Source: Paraconiothyrium sp. Pb-2020 (taxonomy: Eukaryota; Ascomycota; Dothideomycetes; Pleosporales; Didymosphaeriaceae). Taken from it: a DNA stretch of 64,000 bases. Numbering within the stretch: the first letter of the stretch is position 1; each line of letters opens with the position of its first letter. Under the pieces are notes generated by a model, which ran no database searches, was not told the DNA's origin, and saw only the letters and a program-made list of their open reading frames with translations. The DNA is taken from NCBI GenBank assembly GCA_022419385.1, contig JAJUBI010000005.1:2604001-2668000 (forward strand), given 5' to 3'. Below are positions 37,076 to 48,718 of this stretch, in pieces. The position numbers and the translations under genes were made by a program.

Positions 37076-39049
37076 ATGCTGCGAACAGTGGCACGATTCG
37101 CAGCGCGCCAGAGCCGGACTCTGAGATCGTCGAACCGAACACCACAACTCCTCCGACCTCTCTCCACCACTGCGTGCCGCATGTCGAGCTCCACGCTCAA
37201 GCCAGTAGACCCGCCAGTCTCTTCAGCCCTTCCGGGCGACTCGTTCCAGCTGTTGCCGGAAGCATCGAAGGCTGGCGAGGCGGAAGATGCGCTCTTCGAG
37301 GAGCAGGTACAGAAGGTGAAAGACTGGTGGGCTTCGCCGCGGTACAAGGGGATCAAGAGGCCATATTCGGCAGAGGATGTCGTGGGCAAGAGGGGCGCAT
37401 TGCAACAAACATACCCTAGCTCATTGATGGCACGGAAGCTCTTCAACTTGTTCGAGGAGAGGGCGGCGAAGGGCGAGCCAGTCCATACAAGTGCGTTGTT
37501 CTTGCTCCGCATCGTGAATATAATAGCTGATGCGAAGTCTCCAATTCATAGTGGGCGCAATTGACCCTGTGCAAATGTCGCAACAAGCGCCAAACCAAGA
37601 AGTTCTGTACATCTCTGGCTGGGCGTGCTCCTCTGTGTTGACCACCACACACGAGGTGTCTGCAGATTTCGGAGACTACCCATATAACACCGTCCCAAAT
37701 CAGGTGCAGCGATTGTTCAAGGCGCAACAGCTTCATGACCGCAAGAACTGGGACAACAGGAGGAAGATGGCACCAGAAGAAAGAGCCAAGACCCCCTATC
37801 TCGACTACATGCGTCCTATAATCGCAGACGGAGATACTGGCCACGGCGGTCTGTCAGCGGTCATCAAGCTTGCCAAACTCTTCGCAGAGAACGGAGCTGC
37901 CGCGGTTCACTTCGAAGACCAGCTTCATGGTGGCAAGAAATGCGGCCATTTGGCTGGAAAGGTGCTCGTACCTGTCGGCGACCACATCAATCGCCTCGTA
38001 GCTGCACGCTTCCAGTGGGACATGATGGGCTGCGAGAACCTGGTCATTGCGCGAACAGATTCCGAGAGTGGCAAGCTGATCTCGAGTGCCGTTGATGTAC
38101 GCGACCACGAGTTCATCAAGGGCGTGACAGAGAAGACCGAACCGCTTTCGGAGACACTGCAGACCATGGAGGCAGCAGGTGCACCCGGAAGCGAGATTGA
38201 TGCGTACGAAGCCGCTTGGGTGAAGAAGCACAAGCTTGTTACCTTTGATGAAGCCGTACAGCAACACCTCGAGCAGGAAGGATCCTCCGTCGATGCTTAC
38301 CTCAACGAGATCAGAGCAAACCCTGATCTATCGCTTCTCAAGCGTCGCGAGGTTGCAGCGAAACACACTAAGTCACCCGTGTATTTCAACTGGGACATCC
38401 CGCGAACCCGTGAAGGCCACTACCATTACAAGGCAGGCATGGCCGCGGCGACCAAACGCGCGAAGGAATTTGCACCCTACGCCGACCTTCTATGGGTCGA
38501 GACGGCGGGCCCCAACGTCGAGGAAGCCGGCAAGTTTGCCGGCGAGATCAGAGAAAAGTATCCAGGCAAGAAATTCGTCTACAACTTGTCACCAAGCTTC
38601 AACTGGCTCGGCCATGGCTTCACAGAACAGTCCCTGAAGAGCTTCGTCTGGGATCTCGCGAAGCACGGGTATGTCAAACCACAGTTCCTCCAAATGTTCT
38701 TTTCGCCGGCGAATGTTGCTTGCTGACCAACCTTCAGCTTCGTCCTTCAACTCATCTCTCTGGCTGGGCTGCACTCCACCGCAACAATCACCTGCGAACT
38801 ATCCCGTGCTTTCAAAGACAAAGGCATGCTCGCTTACGTCAACCTCGTCCAAGCGCGAGAGAAGGAGCTCGATTGCGATGTGCTCACGCACCAGAAGTGG
38901 AGCGGTGCGGGCTACATTGATGGTATATTGGGCTCGATACAGAGTGGGAGCAGTGGGAGCAGAAGTATGGGCGAGGGAAACACGGAAGCTGGTAAGTTGT
39001 GCTTCGCCACTGATTATAGAGACTCACTAACGCGATGCCAGGCTTCTAA
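37076..39049 (+). CDS. mclA: 2-methylisocitrate lyase, mitochondrial
   Basis: It cleaves 2-methylisocitrate to pyruvate and succinate, the last step of the methylcitrate cycle. Four exons: 37076-37490, 37552-38668, 38738-38991 and 39042-39049 (the last encodes only the end of GF-stop), giving 597 residues. The first ~35 residues (MLRTVARFAARQSRTLRSSN...) form a mitochondrial presequence. The isocitrate-lyase superfamily core is clear: YISGWACSSVLTTTHE, PIIADGDTGHGGLSAVIKL, the catalytic Cys in GGKKCGHLAGKVLVP, NLVIARTDSESG and NLSPSFNWLGHGF. The FEDQLHGGKKCGH and RFQWDMMGCENL readings fit the mitochondrial 2-methylisocitrate lyase branch better than glyoxysomal isocitrate lyase, which has EDQAPGTKKCGH and lacks a presequence. 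Substrate choice is inferred from this and from the neighbouring synthase. Confidence 0.88.
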
Positions 39050-39555
39050 CGTAGTAGTACAATCCAGTCTCGCAACGATTGTACAAGAAATAAATGCTAT
39101 TGTGTATAGTGAAGAAACCTCGCGATGTGATGTTTGTAGACTTGGTTTGCACCCGCTGAATAATTCGCATAGCGCTATTGGTAGCACAGTCGGCTTTCGG
39201 AATCTACTCGTAGAAGTTCGGCGCCTTATTGGACGCTTGGACGCGCGGTGAAGTCCGCAACTGGGTTCCACACACGTTGCCGGCTTAGTTTGGTCCGCGC
39301 GCATTTATGAATGGATACATATATTGTGACTGGACCGCCTGGCTGTAGGCCAAATAATGAATTCGTCCAAACATTCAATTCGTCACCAATTATCTGCACA
39401 CTGATTATCGTTGTCTTGGCGGCCCCCATAGAGAAATCTAATCTAGCGCCGTAAGCTCCGCAACATTGACTTATACATTTCTATTGCGTACGCTCGCTCT
39501 TCTTGGTCCCGCACTCTACTTCCAAGTCGGATCTTACAGTTGCCAAACCGAAACC
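39050..39555. other. Intergenic spacer
   Basis: Holds the 3' region of 2-methylisocitrate lyase and the upstream region of the next plus-strand gene. No recognised element. Confidence 0.5.
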
Positions 39556-40071
39556 ATGACGTCGTACTTCCCACACACCTCCTATGCGGAAGACCAACCT
39601 TCCTCCCACGCAATACTCTACCTTCACGTAGCCCGCGCCTCGGCAATGACCGGCTCTTTCCTCTCCTTGTTCACAGCACCAACCTCTCTCCTCCTCTCCC
39701 GCTACCGCCACTCCAGCCCGATCACCCTAGCCAACTTCCTTCCTCGACTTCTCACGCACTCGAGCCGCGGTCTCGTGATCGGCTCTCTCCTAGGCGTGGC
39801 AGCGACGTACGGGCGTATGTTCGGGAGGGCAGCAGTAGAATGGCAGGACCGTGCGTGGAGATTGCAAGAGAATAGAGGGGAGGAGGACACAGATGTTGTG
39901 AGCTTTGAGGCGGGGGTTGTGGGAGCGGTTGTCGCAGGTTTAGCGGCGCGATCGGGAAAGCTGGGTGGTGTAGGAGCGGGAACTGCTGTGCTGGGAGGAG
40001 TAGGGCTGGGGATGGCGAGTGGAGTACCGTACATGGTCTCGACATTTGCGCGGGGGCGGAAGCCGGCATGA
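39556..40071 (+). CDS. Hypothetical small membrane protein
   Basis: I start at MTSYFPHTSYAEDQPSSHAI (39556) rather than the upstream in-frame Met at 39466, because the conserved-looking part begins there. The protein of about 171 residues has hydrophobic stretches at ILYLHVARASAMTGSFLSLF, at LVIGSLLGVAATYGRMF, and two Gly/Ala-rich segments near the C-terminus (GVVGAVVAGLAARSG; LGGVGLGMASGVPYMV). It has the look of small fungal inner-membrane proteins with Gly-rich helices, but I cannot name the family. Single exon. Confidence 0.6.
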   Translation: MTSYFPHTSYAEDQPSSHAILYLHVARASAMTGSFLSLFTAPTSLLLSRYRHSSPITLANFLPRLLTHSSRGLVIGSLLGVAATYGRMFGRAAVEWQDRAWRLQENRGEEDTDVVSFEAGVVGAVVAGLAARSGKLGGVGAGTAVLGGVGLGMASGVPYMVSTFARGRKPA

Positions 40072-40196
40072 GGTGTATGGTTTCAATGTTTTGCAAGGGG
40101 CAGAGTAAGACATTCAATTCAGCGTAAATTACCATTGTTCGTCTAGGTCATTGGCTCTGATGCACAACCGCGCAGTCCAGGACTTTTGATTCCTTT

Positions 40197-41015
40197 CTAC
40201 CACTCACATGCTTCCAGCCAGCCAGGACCCTTCCGCTTCGCCCAGTGCACAAACGCCATCAAGAAGAATCCGACATGCACCAGTCCAACCATCACCTCCA
40301 ATATGTAGCCATATATCATATCATGCTCCTCGGGCGTCGCGCACGTCGCGACAGGACAGCCACCACGTTCCACATCGGGTTGGACAACCGGATTGAGAAA
40401 CATTAATGCACCCCAAAAGCTACTGATCAGGCCAGCAAATTCGCAGATCGTTAGATACATCGACGGCAGGCGGGGAAAGCGCGGCTGCCGCTCCGGTGAT
40501 GAGGTAGATGCAATAGCGGGAAAGAGCAATGGAAAATGGTGTATAAGCAGTGTGGGATGTGGGTTGCTGAGTGAGAGCAATTCGAGCGTGTTGAGGATGA
40601 GAGAGTAGCCGACCTAAAGACCTCTCAGGTTAGACTTCGCCCCTACAGCTTTCAAAGCAAGACTGACCACAGCATAGAGCACCTTCACTGTCAGAAAATG
40701 CACGAGATTGGTGTCCAGGATGCAGACGATAATCAACATGCTAATATTCATGATGATGGCGCACACACGGAACAACATCTGCACAATGGCCTCGATCTCA
40801 GGGTAACGCTGCCGGTGGTTCCGACATTTGCAGTCGTCCACGACCTTGATGTCCTCCGCTTTGAGCCCATGGGAGGTGACAGTGGTTGCGACTTCCCAAC
40901 CGGGTGGCACGAATCGCTTTGTGGGCCAAGGGGAATCGAAGGGAGAAGAGGTATTGAACGTCAGAGTTGGGCGATCCATAGAGGCGTCTCGCGAGATGCG
41001 GGCAGAGGTAGACAT
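40197..41015 (-). CDS. Hypothetical polytopic membrane protein
   Basis: Two exons, joined from GTCAGTCTTG to CTTTAG near 40670-40616 (YAV/VGYSLILN). The N-terminal ~70 residues are soluble and contain CKCRNHRQRYPEIEA. Then come hydrophobic helices: VCAIIMNISMLIIVCILDT, VLYAVVSLALK-type to VGYSLILNTLELL, a LLIHHFPLLFPAIAST segment, YLTICEFAGLISSFWGALMFL, and GYILEVMVGLVHVGFFLMAFVHW. Five or so helices and a short cytosolic tail make about 250 residues. No family could be recognised. Confidence 0.65.
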
Positions 41016-42552
41016 GGTGTGGGTGTTATGGTGCTGCTGCGGGTTTGCATGGAGAGTAAAGAGCGAAAGTGTCTTCGTGGGCGTTTGCAGGCTAACGACA
41101 ACGGAAGGCGCTCGTGGGCGCCAAGACCAGAACAGTGACTGGCCGTATTTGAGACTATCTTATCGCTGAACAAGAGCCCCGAACGTTATAAGAACGGATT
41201 GGAAGAAGCTGAAATAGAAATTTATTTGCGAAAGGACTGGTACATCAACACCTCACCAAAAGTGAAGTAGTGACCATGCCAGTAGGCGACAAAGCGCCGC
41301 AAACTATATTGTCTATCAAGGCAAGTGCTAGGGATAAACCATGTCACTGTGGCTGCCGTTCTGGTGACGTTTAAATCTGGTCGACTAGCGAATTGCAGGA
41401 AGGAATGTGAACTTCAACTACTGCACCAGGAACGTAGCCCTGGAGGAGAGTCTCTCCGATGACTCCAGAGGATGATTTGGCTTCAAGCATCTTCAGCGTT
41501 TAGGTGGGTCAAGTCTTGGGTATCTGAAGCTGCGTCAGACACTTCCATTAAACCACCATGAGGTTGGTCCTGTTATTGATAGGGGAAAGTAGGCCATTCG
41601 ATTTGTATAGGTCGTCATCTGAGGTGATGTTGGGCTTGCCTCATGTTGTTATGACCACTCACTGGTGCCATTAATCAAAGTCCCCGATGGACGGCCTGAT
41701 AGCATACTCTAGGTAGCCATGACGTGTTGCTGTTGTAATGCTCGTCGTGACCGACCCCAGCTTCTTGACAGTCGCACTGGGCGCGCACAGGGGGCCCAAG
41801 TCTCAACAACCGGCACAAGGCGGTCCGTGGATACTGATTCCCATCTCATGGCCAAAAAAACCCCGCGTGACATCAAAGCCACCTGGGCAGTTGGAGGGAC
41901 GCTATCCTGAGTATGATATGGCTTCCGGGTAATGTTCGATGTGCCCCATCCCTCAGGGAGCAGCTGGTAAGAAGCGACTTACATAAAATCAAAGTCAAAC
42001 ATATCTTATGTCCTGAGGAACTTCCACCCACGCCCATCAGGTAAGCTGAATTGCGCCAGGCTGATTTTGGTGTGGCCTCCGATCTTTCGCGCTAACCGAA
42101 AGAGGTCTCAGGTCCCATGAACGCTAACGCTCACACCGCGCACGCGTCTAGACTCCGCTAGGCCCGGTATGGAAGGACCGCCACCGGTACCAGAGAACAT
42201 ATGTAGGGAGTCGTCAAGTCTTGACAATAGAGTCAGGTTGAACTATGATGATTCGTCGGTTGTCGGTGCTGTCTTTTGCGTTGAGTACCTATGGTATCGC
42301 AGTATGCGGCGGTATCAGAGAGTTGAACAGTCCATGTGTTCCGATTCACGGACTAGCCCTATGCAGTTGCAGGTCCCTGACCATAACATAGAGGGAGTGG
42401 AGCGCTGAGAAATGCACGATCGATGTACTCACAAGGTCAACGTAGTGCGGGTAGAATCAGCCTTCTATAAAACTGGTGAGATCTGAAAGACCCTCCACAG
42501 CTTTCCTCTTGACTGGCACGAACACTGACACACATTCCTTCCCAGCACAAGA
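41016..42552. other. 1.5 kb interval without recognised gene
   Basis: Contains the promoter of the MFS gene at its right end and of the membrane-protein gene at its left. Frames are short (about 80 codons or fewer) and not protein-like. No repeat recognised. Confidence 0.5.
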
Positions 42553-44085
42553 ATGCAGGCTCCAGACATCGGTGGGTATTTACAACGCCCCGGCGGCTGG
42601 CGGGAGTACGTCTTTATCTTCGTCCTCTGCTCAACCCAACTCTTCTGCCAGATCGCACTCGGCTATGTCATCATCCCATTGGGCCTGATTAGCAAGACCT
42701 TCCATCAGGATGGCTCCGTACAAGCTTCCGAGATGAACTGGCACGCTGCAGCGTACAGTCTTACCATAGGGTCCTTCATCCTGGTGTCTGGTCGTCTTGG
42801 CGATATCTACGGCTCAAAGAACGTCCTTGTCTGCGGCTGGATATGGTTCGCAACATGGTCAGTCATTGCGGGTTTTAGCGCTTTTACCCATTCGGCGATT
42901 TTCTTCGACGTAAGTCGTGCCTTTCAAGGCATCGGCCCTTCATTATTACTTCCGAATGCGCTAGCCATAGCGGGGCGTACGTACGCTCCTGGGTTAAGAA
43001 AAAGCGTCATCTTCTCCCTCATTGCTATGTGCGCGCCCTTAGGTGGCATAATCGGCGGGCTGGCGGGGTCGGCACTCGCGCAATATGCCTGGTGGCCTTG
43101 GATTACATGGATATCCGGGATCGGGTGCGTCGTTGTTGCTATTACTGCGTACTGGGTGGTGTCCCCGGATCGTGTCAAGGATTCGCCCAGAGAGATCACT
43201 TTCGACTACCTCGGATCTTTCTTTGGAGTCGGTGGGTTACTATTGCTCAACGTCTCTTGGAACCAAGCGCCTATTGACGGATGGTCAACCCCTTATGTGT
43301 ACACTATTCTAATCGTGGGCTTACTCTTTCTTGTCGCATTTGTCTATCAGGAGAAGAAAGCAGAGCATCCCATCATGGACATTCGTATCTTCAATGGACG
43401 CGTGGCCGGGATCCTGGCCACCACCGGCCTCAGTTGGACCAGCTTCGGCATCTGGTTTTACTACATCTTCCAATTCCTCCAGCACATTCGGGGTATATCA
43501 AGCCTCCAGTCGGCACTTCAATTTGGACCAGGAGCTATTTCGGGCATGGTAGCGCCTCTGTTCGTGGCGTGGTCGATGGGTAAAGTTCCCACCCCGTGGT
43601 TGATGGTCGTATCGTCATCAGCTTTCTTCTTCGGTGCGCTGCTGTTGGCAACCGCTCCAGTCAAACAGACTTATTGGTTCAATGTTTTCTGGTCCTTCAT
43701 CATCATGCCATGGGGGTGAGTTGCTTCATTTGTTCACATCAATTTTGACTAATCTTGTAGCATGGACATATCCTTCCCCGCATCAACACTGTTCCTCAGT
43801 GACTCCGTCTCGATCGAACATCAAGGCATCTCCGCGTCGCTCGTAAATACAATTATAAATTATTCGATCGCAATCGGACTGGGGATCGCGGGTACGGTCG
43901 AATCGGAAGTAGTGAAGAGCACATTGGGAGAAGGATTACTGGAAGGATATCGAGCAGCGCAATGGACATCCGTAGGCCTAGCTGGCTCAGGACTCGGAGT
44001 GGCTCTTTTATTGGCATTACGAAACCATCAGAAGAAGCCAGGGAAATGTGCAGAGGATGTCTGTGAAAGTGAAGAATGCACCTGA
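42553..44085 (+). CDS. MFS drug/amino-triazole-type exporter
   Basis: Major facilitator superfamily transporter that would use the proton gradient to export small molecules at the plasma membrane. Two exons (42553-43717 and about 43761-44085; MPWG joined to MDISFP through GTGAGTTGC...TTGTAG) give about 496 residues. The drug:H+ antiporter motif A is present as SGRLGDIYGSKNVLV, with motif B-like AFQGIGPSLLLPNALAIAGR and motif C-like APLGGIIGGLAGSAL. At least 12 and probably 14 helices can be counted. It is similar in layout to the Atr1/Sge1-type exporters. It is convergent with a regulator-like gene 40 bases downstream and sits at the edge of the AT-rich island, which is an accessory-type setting. 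The substrate is unknown. Confidence 0.88.
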
Positions 44086-44126
44086 ATAGACGGCTGATGC
44101 TGGGATTGCAAAAATGTAATTGAGTC

Positions 44127-45595
44127 CTAGGTAGATGAGGGGAGAGCATTGAGACGTACTCGATAAAGAGGATCAAGCCAGAACACTCGATGTAGGTGGT
44201 CCTCATACTGTCTCATAGTTGCGATCTCATTAGTCAATCTGAAATCTTCGATCTGCGAGCAAAAATACAGTTGATCTTCGGTAGTGGGGCTCTCAAGGGC
44301 ACCCACAGTTAAGATCCACAGGTGTATCGCTGGCTCCATGTGGGAATAATGTTCAATTGTCTTGAGAGCTGTTTTCAGCTTTTCGACCTGGAAGGTTGTC
44401 ATGACAGGACTTATGCCAGATCGTCTCCGGAGTTCTGCTAGGTATAGTAGAGCTCCCGCACGCAGGTAGGCGAGAATCGCATATGTGTTGTCGGGCATAT
44501 CCACCGGTAGCCGAATGGACAGAAAGCGCCGCGCAACAGGCTCCACGAGCAGATCCATCTTCCAAGGTTCGTCCAAGACCGTAGAACCTGGGTTGGTATG
44601 TACCAGTGCCAGGTAGTTGTTCAAGTCTTGAAGTGATTGGTACGCTTGTACCATTGGAAGACGGTGCTTTAGATCCATAGAATTGATAAGAATCAAGAGA
44701 GATCTTCCGAGGGTCGTATTCGTGAGGGCTGGAAGTGGCATCGTTGTAGGAATGAGAGAGGATGGAGCTATACCGAAGGCGTACGAACCGACAGAATCGA
44801 TACTGTACCAAAAGTTAACAAATGTCTCTAGACAGGCCCATCATGCTACGCACGACTGATAAAGGCGTATAAAATCTTCGCTGATGTCACTCGTCCGGGA
44901 AGCAACAATGTTTCGAACGGCAGTCATGTGCATGGTATAAGTGTCCAAGTCGTTGAGAAGATGCGCGTAGCAAGCGAACATTAAAATAACAACAAGGTAC
45001 TCCTCGGAAACGGTGTGCGTTGCATACTTCAACCGCTCCTGGGCTATCGTAAGTGCTTGCGCATGCTCGCTGATCGCCACCCGCCTCAGTCTGCGATGTA
45101 TTTCCGGCTGCCACCGATATAAATGGGTAGCACAACAAGCCAGCATCTGATGGAAGGCAGCAGAGTCTCTAACGCAGACTGGATACCATTTTTCTCTGTA
45201 TACACGGATATAGCTGGGTAGTGCATCGGAAAAAACTGCAATATCGTCAGCAGGTTCTTGGCTGTGGAGATTGTGGGATAAGTACCGTGGTGTAAGACGC
45301 AGCGAGAGTCATCATTGACGTTTACCAACGCTGTTGCTGTTGATAGTAGAGCCTTTGGAATTTCCGCATTGTCGGATGCTTCCAAGGCTTCTTCATTCGA
45401 TCCAGGCGCGGCGCCAGAATTCGAGCTCAAACTTGACCCGGAAGGAAAATGGCACGCTCTCCTAGAGTATCCAATATCTTTCATTATATGCTTTCGCATC
45501 AAAGTCCTCTGGGCAGCCGTAGGGCGGCGCGTTGCGGGCGACGTCGTAACAAAGGCCCATCGCCCTTGGTCTGACATGTGCTTCTGGGATACCAT
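44127..45595 (-). CDS. Fungal_trans_2-type transcription regulator without zinc cluster
   Basis: The first exon reads WAFVTTSPATRRPTAAQRTLMRKHIMKDIGYSRR, a hallmark of fungal proteins in which a short N-terminal basic motif precedes the Fungal_trans_2 helical domain. No Zn2Cys6 cluster is present. Exons join from GTACTTATCC to ATTGCAG (HH/VFSDALPSYIRVYREKWYP) and from GTGCGTAGC to GGTACAG (QS/IDSVGSYAFG). The middle part (FHQMLACCATHLYRW..., MFACYAHLLNDLDTYTMHMTAVRNIV) and the end (LTNEIATMRQYEDHLHRVFWL) fit this domain; the total is about 460 residues. The start could be Met1 or Met7 (MSDQGRWAF). It is convergent with the MFS gene. A regulatory role toward the transporter is guesswork. Confidence 0.75.
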
Positions 45596-45934
45596 TAGGC
45601 AACATCACAATGCCTATAGGCATTCATCAGGAAGGCTCAAAGGTACTGAATCTCCTCGGGGTCAGCAGAAGCAAGGTATATCAGTTTGAGGGTATTTTGG
45701 CTTATAAATATACCCTGTCGTCATTCCGAGATCAGTCCTAATTGAGCTAAGTTGCCTGAGCTAGATGCCCCACTCAGTGCTCAGAGGTCTGCAACACACA
45801 CATCGCACCCCACCACTACCACTACTAAGCGGTATGTAGAGCGCATAACAATTTATCAGAGGCCTCTTCTACTGAACTCCCGATATCCGTACTACATGCT
45901 TTTATCTCGTTGCTACTTCCGCGCCCATTGAATT

Positions 45935-46250
45935 ACTTTCCATAAGTTTTGCGCCCACCTCCCATGGGAACAGAAAAGACAAAGTGGAGATTTCCTAATC
46001 ATTTTACATGGCTGGTGGATTCTAGTTAATGTATAACAGGCTCTATTATCTGCCTAACAACATCGTATTTAACCTATGTCTAGTCCTATATCACCTATCC
46101 TATTCCTATGCTACCTCTACCAAAGGTAGTTAGCCAATTATATATATACCGATAGTAATTAGAATCCACCAGACATATAAGATAGCTAGGAAATCTCCGC
46201 TTTGCCTGTTTGTTCTCATAGGAGATGGGCGCAAATTCTATAGAATTGAT
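45935..46250. mobile_element. Foldback/MITE-like inverted-repeat element
   Basis: Left arm about 45938-46032 and right arm about 46151-46248 are inverted copies of each other, matching at roughly four of five positions over about 95 bases. The best blocks are TTTGCGCCCA, GGAGATTTCCTA and CTGGTGGATTCTA. They flank an AT-rich spacer of about 118 bases with no coding capacity. Differences between the arms are mostly C/T and G/A, several of them CA against TA. No clear target-site duplication was found, so the outer ends are approximate. It is a non-autonomous element, probably old. Confidence 0.75.
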
Positions 46251-48441
46251 GATAGGATTCCACGCGTTGTACCGAGAGTTTGTTTTCTACGTTACGTAGC
46301 CAGTGTCCCATTACCGTCTCACCCCGAGCACAAGGACCCAATAAGGCCAGCTAGTAGCTCACTCTGGTCTGTGAATATAATTTGAATGGTACTGGCTTTT
46401 GACCCCCACACATCTCACATTGTAAGAGGATCGAATAATAGTAGCCGAGTATTTGCTGCTATTGTAGTAAGGCAGACTGCATTATTCTTGAAAGGCTAGT
46501 TTAGAAGAATACATAATTATTAAAACCTTTACTGTAATTCCGATTTTCCATTGCTTAATAAGTAGTTAGCCGAGATCGATCTCTTCGATCTCCAGCCCAG
46601 TAGACCAAAAGGCGCTATAAAGGGGCATTTTCCAGGACAGTAGTGTTAATCACACAAATCTTTTGTATAGGACGCAGTTCTATGCGCGGAGAGATATTGG
46701 CTGCAGTGGATTGGCTACCCAGACGATAAGAATTAGTAGACGGTGGGCAGAAATTCCTCTAGTCTTTCTAATACCATTATATGCTTGCTACTACATGACA
46801 ACGTACATTGTCTTTGGACCGACGCTATTTGTATTAAATATTCGAATGACGACCGAAAAGGCAACATATCGACATGATGCGACAAATATATTGTGTAGCG
46901 TAATCAGTGCGCTACCTGGCTAGGATCTCTGGTCTTGGTCTTGTATAATCGCAAGAGGCAGAAGATGCGCTGAAGCTAGTCGCTTGTGCTTTAAACAGAA
47001 GAGATAGTATTCCATCTATGTTGACTCTGCATAAGCAGCCGATGCCATCCATATATTATAACGTCGGCATCAATGATGAGCCACTTTTGGACAGTTTAAA
47101 GGATACTTGCTCTTCCCAAAGCTACTCTGTATTGGACACTCGTGAGACTTCTTGGAATGTAGTACGCAAGGCTAAAGCAACAGGCTTATAAGGCACCGGA
47201 CGGGATACCTAGGGAGGTCTGAGATAATGGGTCACTCTTTGGCTTTCCAAGGTTTAGTGCACATTGAACGACCTCATGTCTCCCTTCCATGGCCCCCTCT
47301 CTATCTCTCCTGTGGCTTTAGAAACCTCTATTCGCGACTAAGCAAGGGAGATCTGGCCTGGGTCCGCATCTATTTGAGACGTGGGAAGGAGGTATTGGTG
47401 GTCGGCAGCTGTCGATTTCCGCTTACATCTGCGGATGGAAGACAGGCCAGCTTGGAAGTCGACTGAGAGAACGCTGCCTTTTGCATGAATTCATGGTGGG
47501 AGAACTGGTAGAAGGAAAAGTCGGCAGTCACTGGCATATGCTATTGCATTGAGTTGAAGAGATGGGTGTTGACAGAAGCTCACAATTTCCATTCGAATAT
47601 GTATCATAAGTCACTTAGCAGATAAGCGAAGCCGTGCGATGGAAATAAGATATCAAGGTATCGGGTGCTTCCGATAGGATTATGCGCAATAGTTCTCCTG
47701 GAGAGTAGACCAAGCACAAAGGTAGCTGGTATTAATTTTTATACCCATCATCACAGGCTCTTATGGTTTCTATTGAAGGATCTCTTAGCTCTGAACTTCA
47801 CAGTATGTGGGAGCTTACATCCATCTTAAATCGGGCTTAGGGTAAGTTCTGTTTACCTAGGTATCTACAAGTACCTACTGATTGTTGGTGTACGATCATT
47901 CCGCCGCCTTAGTTGAACTTGCATAACAAGTACGTTCGTTGTGGTGATCTTAGGACTGTCCGCTGCAGAAAGGCCACCAGTACCGCAGCGTAGCTGGACA
48001 AACACTTCAGCAATCATGCAAGTGTCACAAGCGCCACGAGAGTCTTACGCGGCAGTCCCTATAGACCAAGTGGTACCTAAAACAGTATAGAAAGTAGTCC
48101 TTGTTGCCTTGATAGCATAGAAGCATAGAATTTCTACTATTATTCGTAGATCTGTACTAGTATTAGATGGAGAGTTCTACTAAGGTAGTTAGTTAATTAT
48201 CAAGCGGTCTACTATACAAGATCAGATAGTCACCGTGAAGGTCTTGTCACATAATAGGAGGTCATAATGAAGGATAAAATAATGTTCTTATACGTAAATT
48301 ACTAAGCCATTTACTTGGTGCTGCAGTACCTCTCTAAGTACCTACATTACCTACTTAACAACCTCTAATTCGGGTGATTTAGGCAACGTTCATACGCTTA
48401 AATGTTATATGCCAGCTTAGGGTACATGGACTCGTAGGCAT

Positions 48442-48485
48442 GAGGTGATAGGTGATGGTGTCAGGTGACGGTGTTGAGGGTGAAG
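48442..48485. repeat. Degenerate GGTGA-type tandem repeat
   Basis: The stretch reads as several imperfect units of GGTGATRGTGT type (GGTGATAGGTGATGGTG, then TCAGGTGACGGTGTTGAGGGTG). Low complexity; inside the AT-rich island. Confidence 0.6.
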
Positions 48486-48502
48486 GAACATAGACGTTGG
48501 CA

Positions 48503-48539
48503 CGCTATCCTAATCTTTAACGCTATCCCTAAGCTTTAA
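48503..48539. repeat. Two-copy 18/19-bp tandem repeat
   Basis: CGCTATCCTAATCTTTAA followed directly by CGCTATCCCTAAGCTTTAA. Confidence 0.7.
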
Positions 48540-48718
48540 TTCACTTAGTTAATCACGGAGACCTCTCCCTCAGCCAATAGGGCACCTTAGCGAGCTATGT
48601 CTTATAGTATAGACTTGCAGAATTGCCAGATAACTATTTTTATACTACTAAAGAAAACCTATTATGATGGCAAGAAGTTCTCTACTAGAAAAGCACTAAA
48701 ATCCATACAATTTTGGTA

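Noticed and set aside
37076..39049. Glyoxylate-cycle isocitrate lyase
   Set aside because: A mitochondrial presequence is present, and the residues around KKCGH and RFQWDMMG fit the 2-methylisocitrate branch; the peroxisomal enzyme lacks the presequence.
42553..45595. Core of a secondary-metabolite gene cluster
   Set aside because: A transporter and a regulator are present, but there is no polyketide synthase, peptide synthetase, terpene cyclase or tailoring enzyme in the window.
46663..46923. 86-codon frame with hydrophobic stretch in the AT-rich island
   Set aside because: AT-rich sequence gives hydrophobic codons by chance; no start context, no family, no neighbouring exon.
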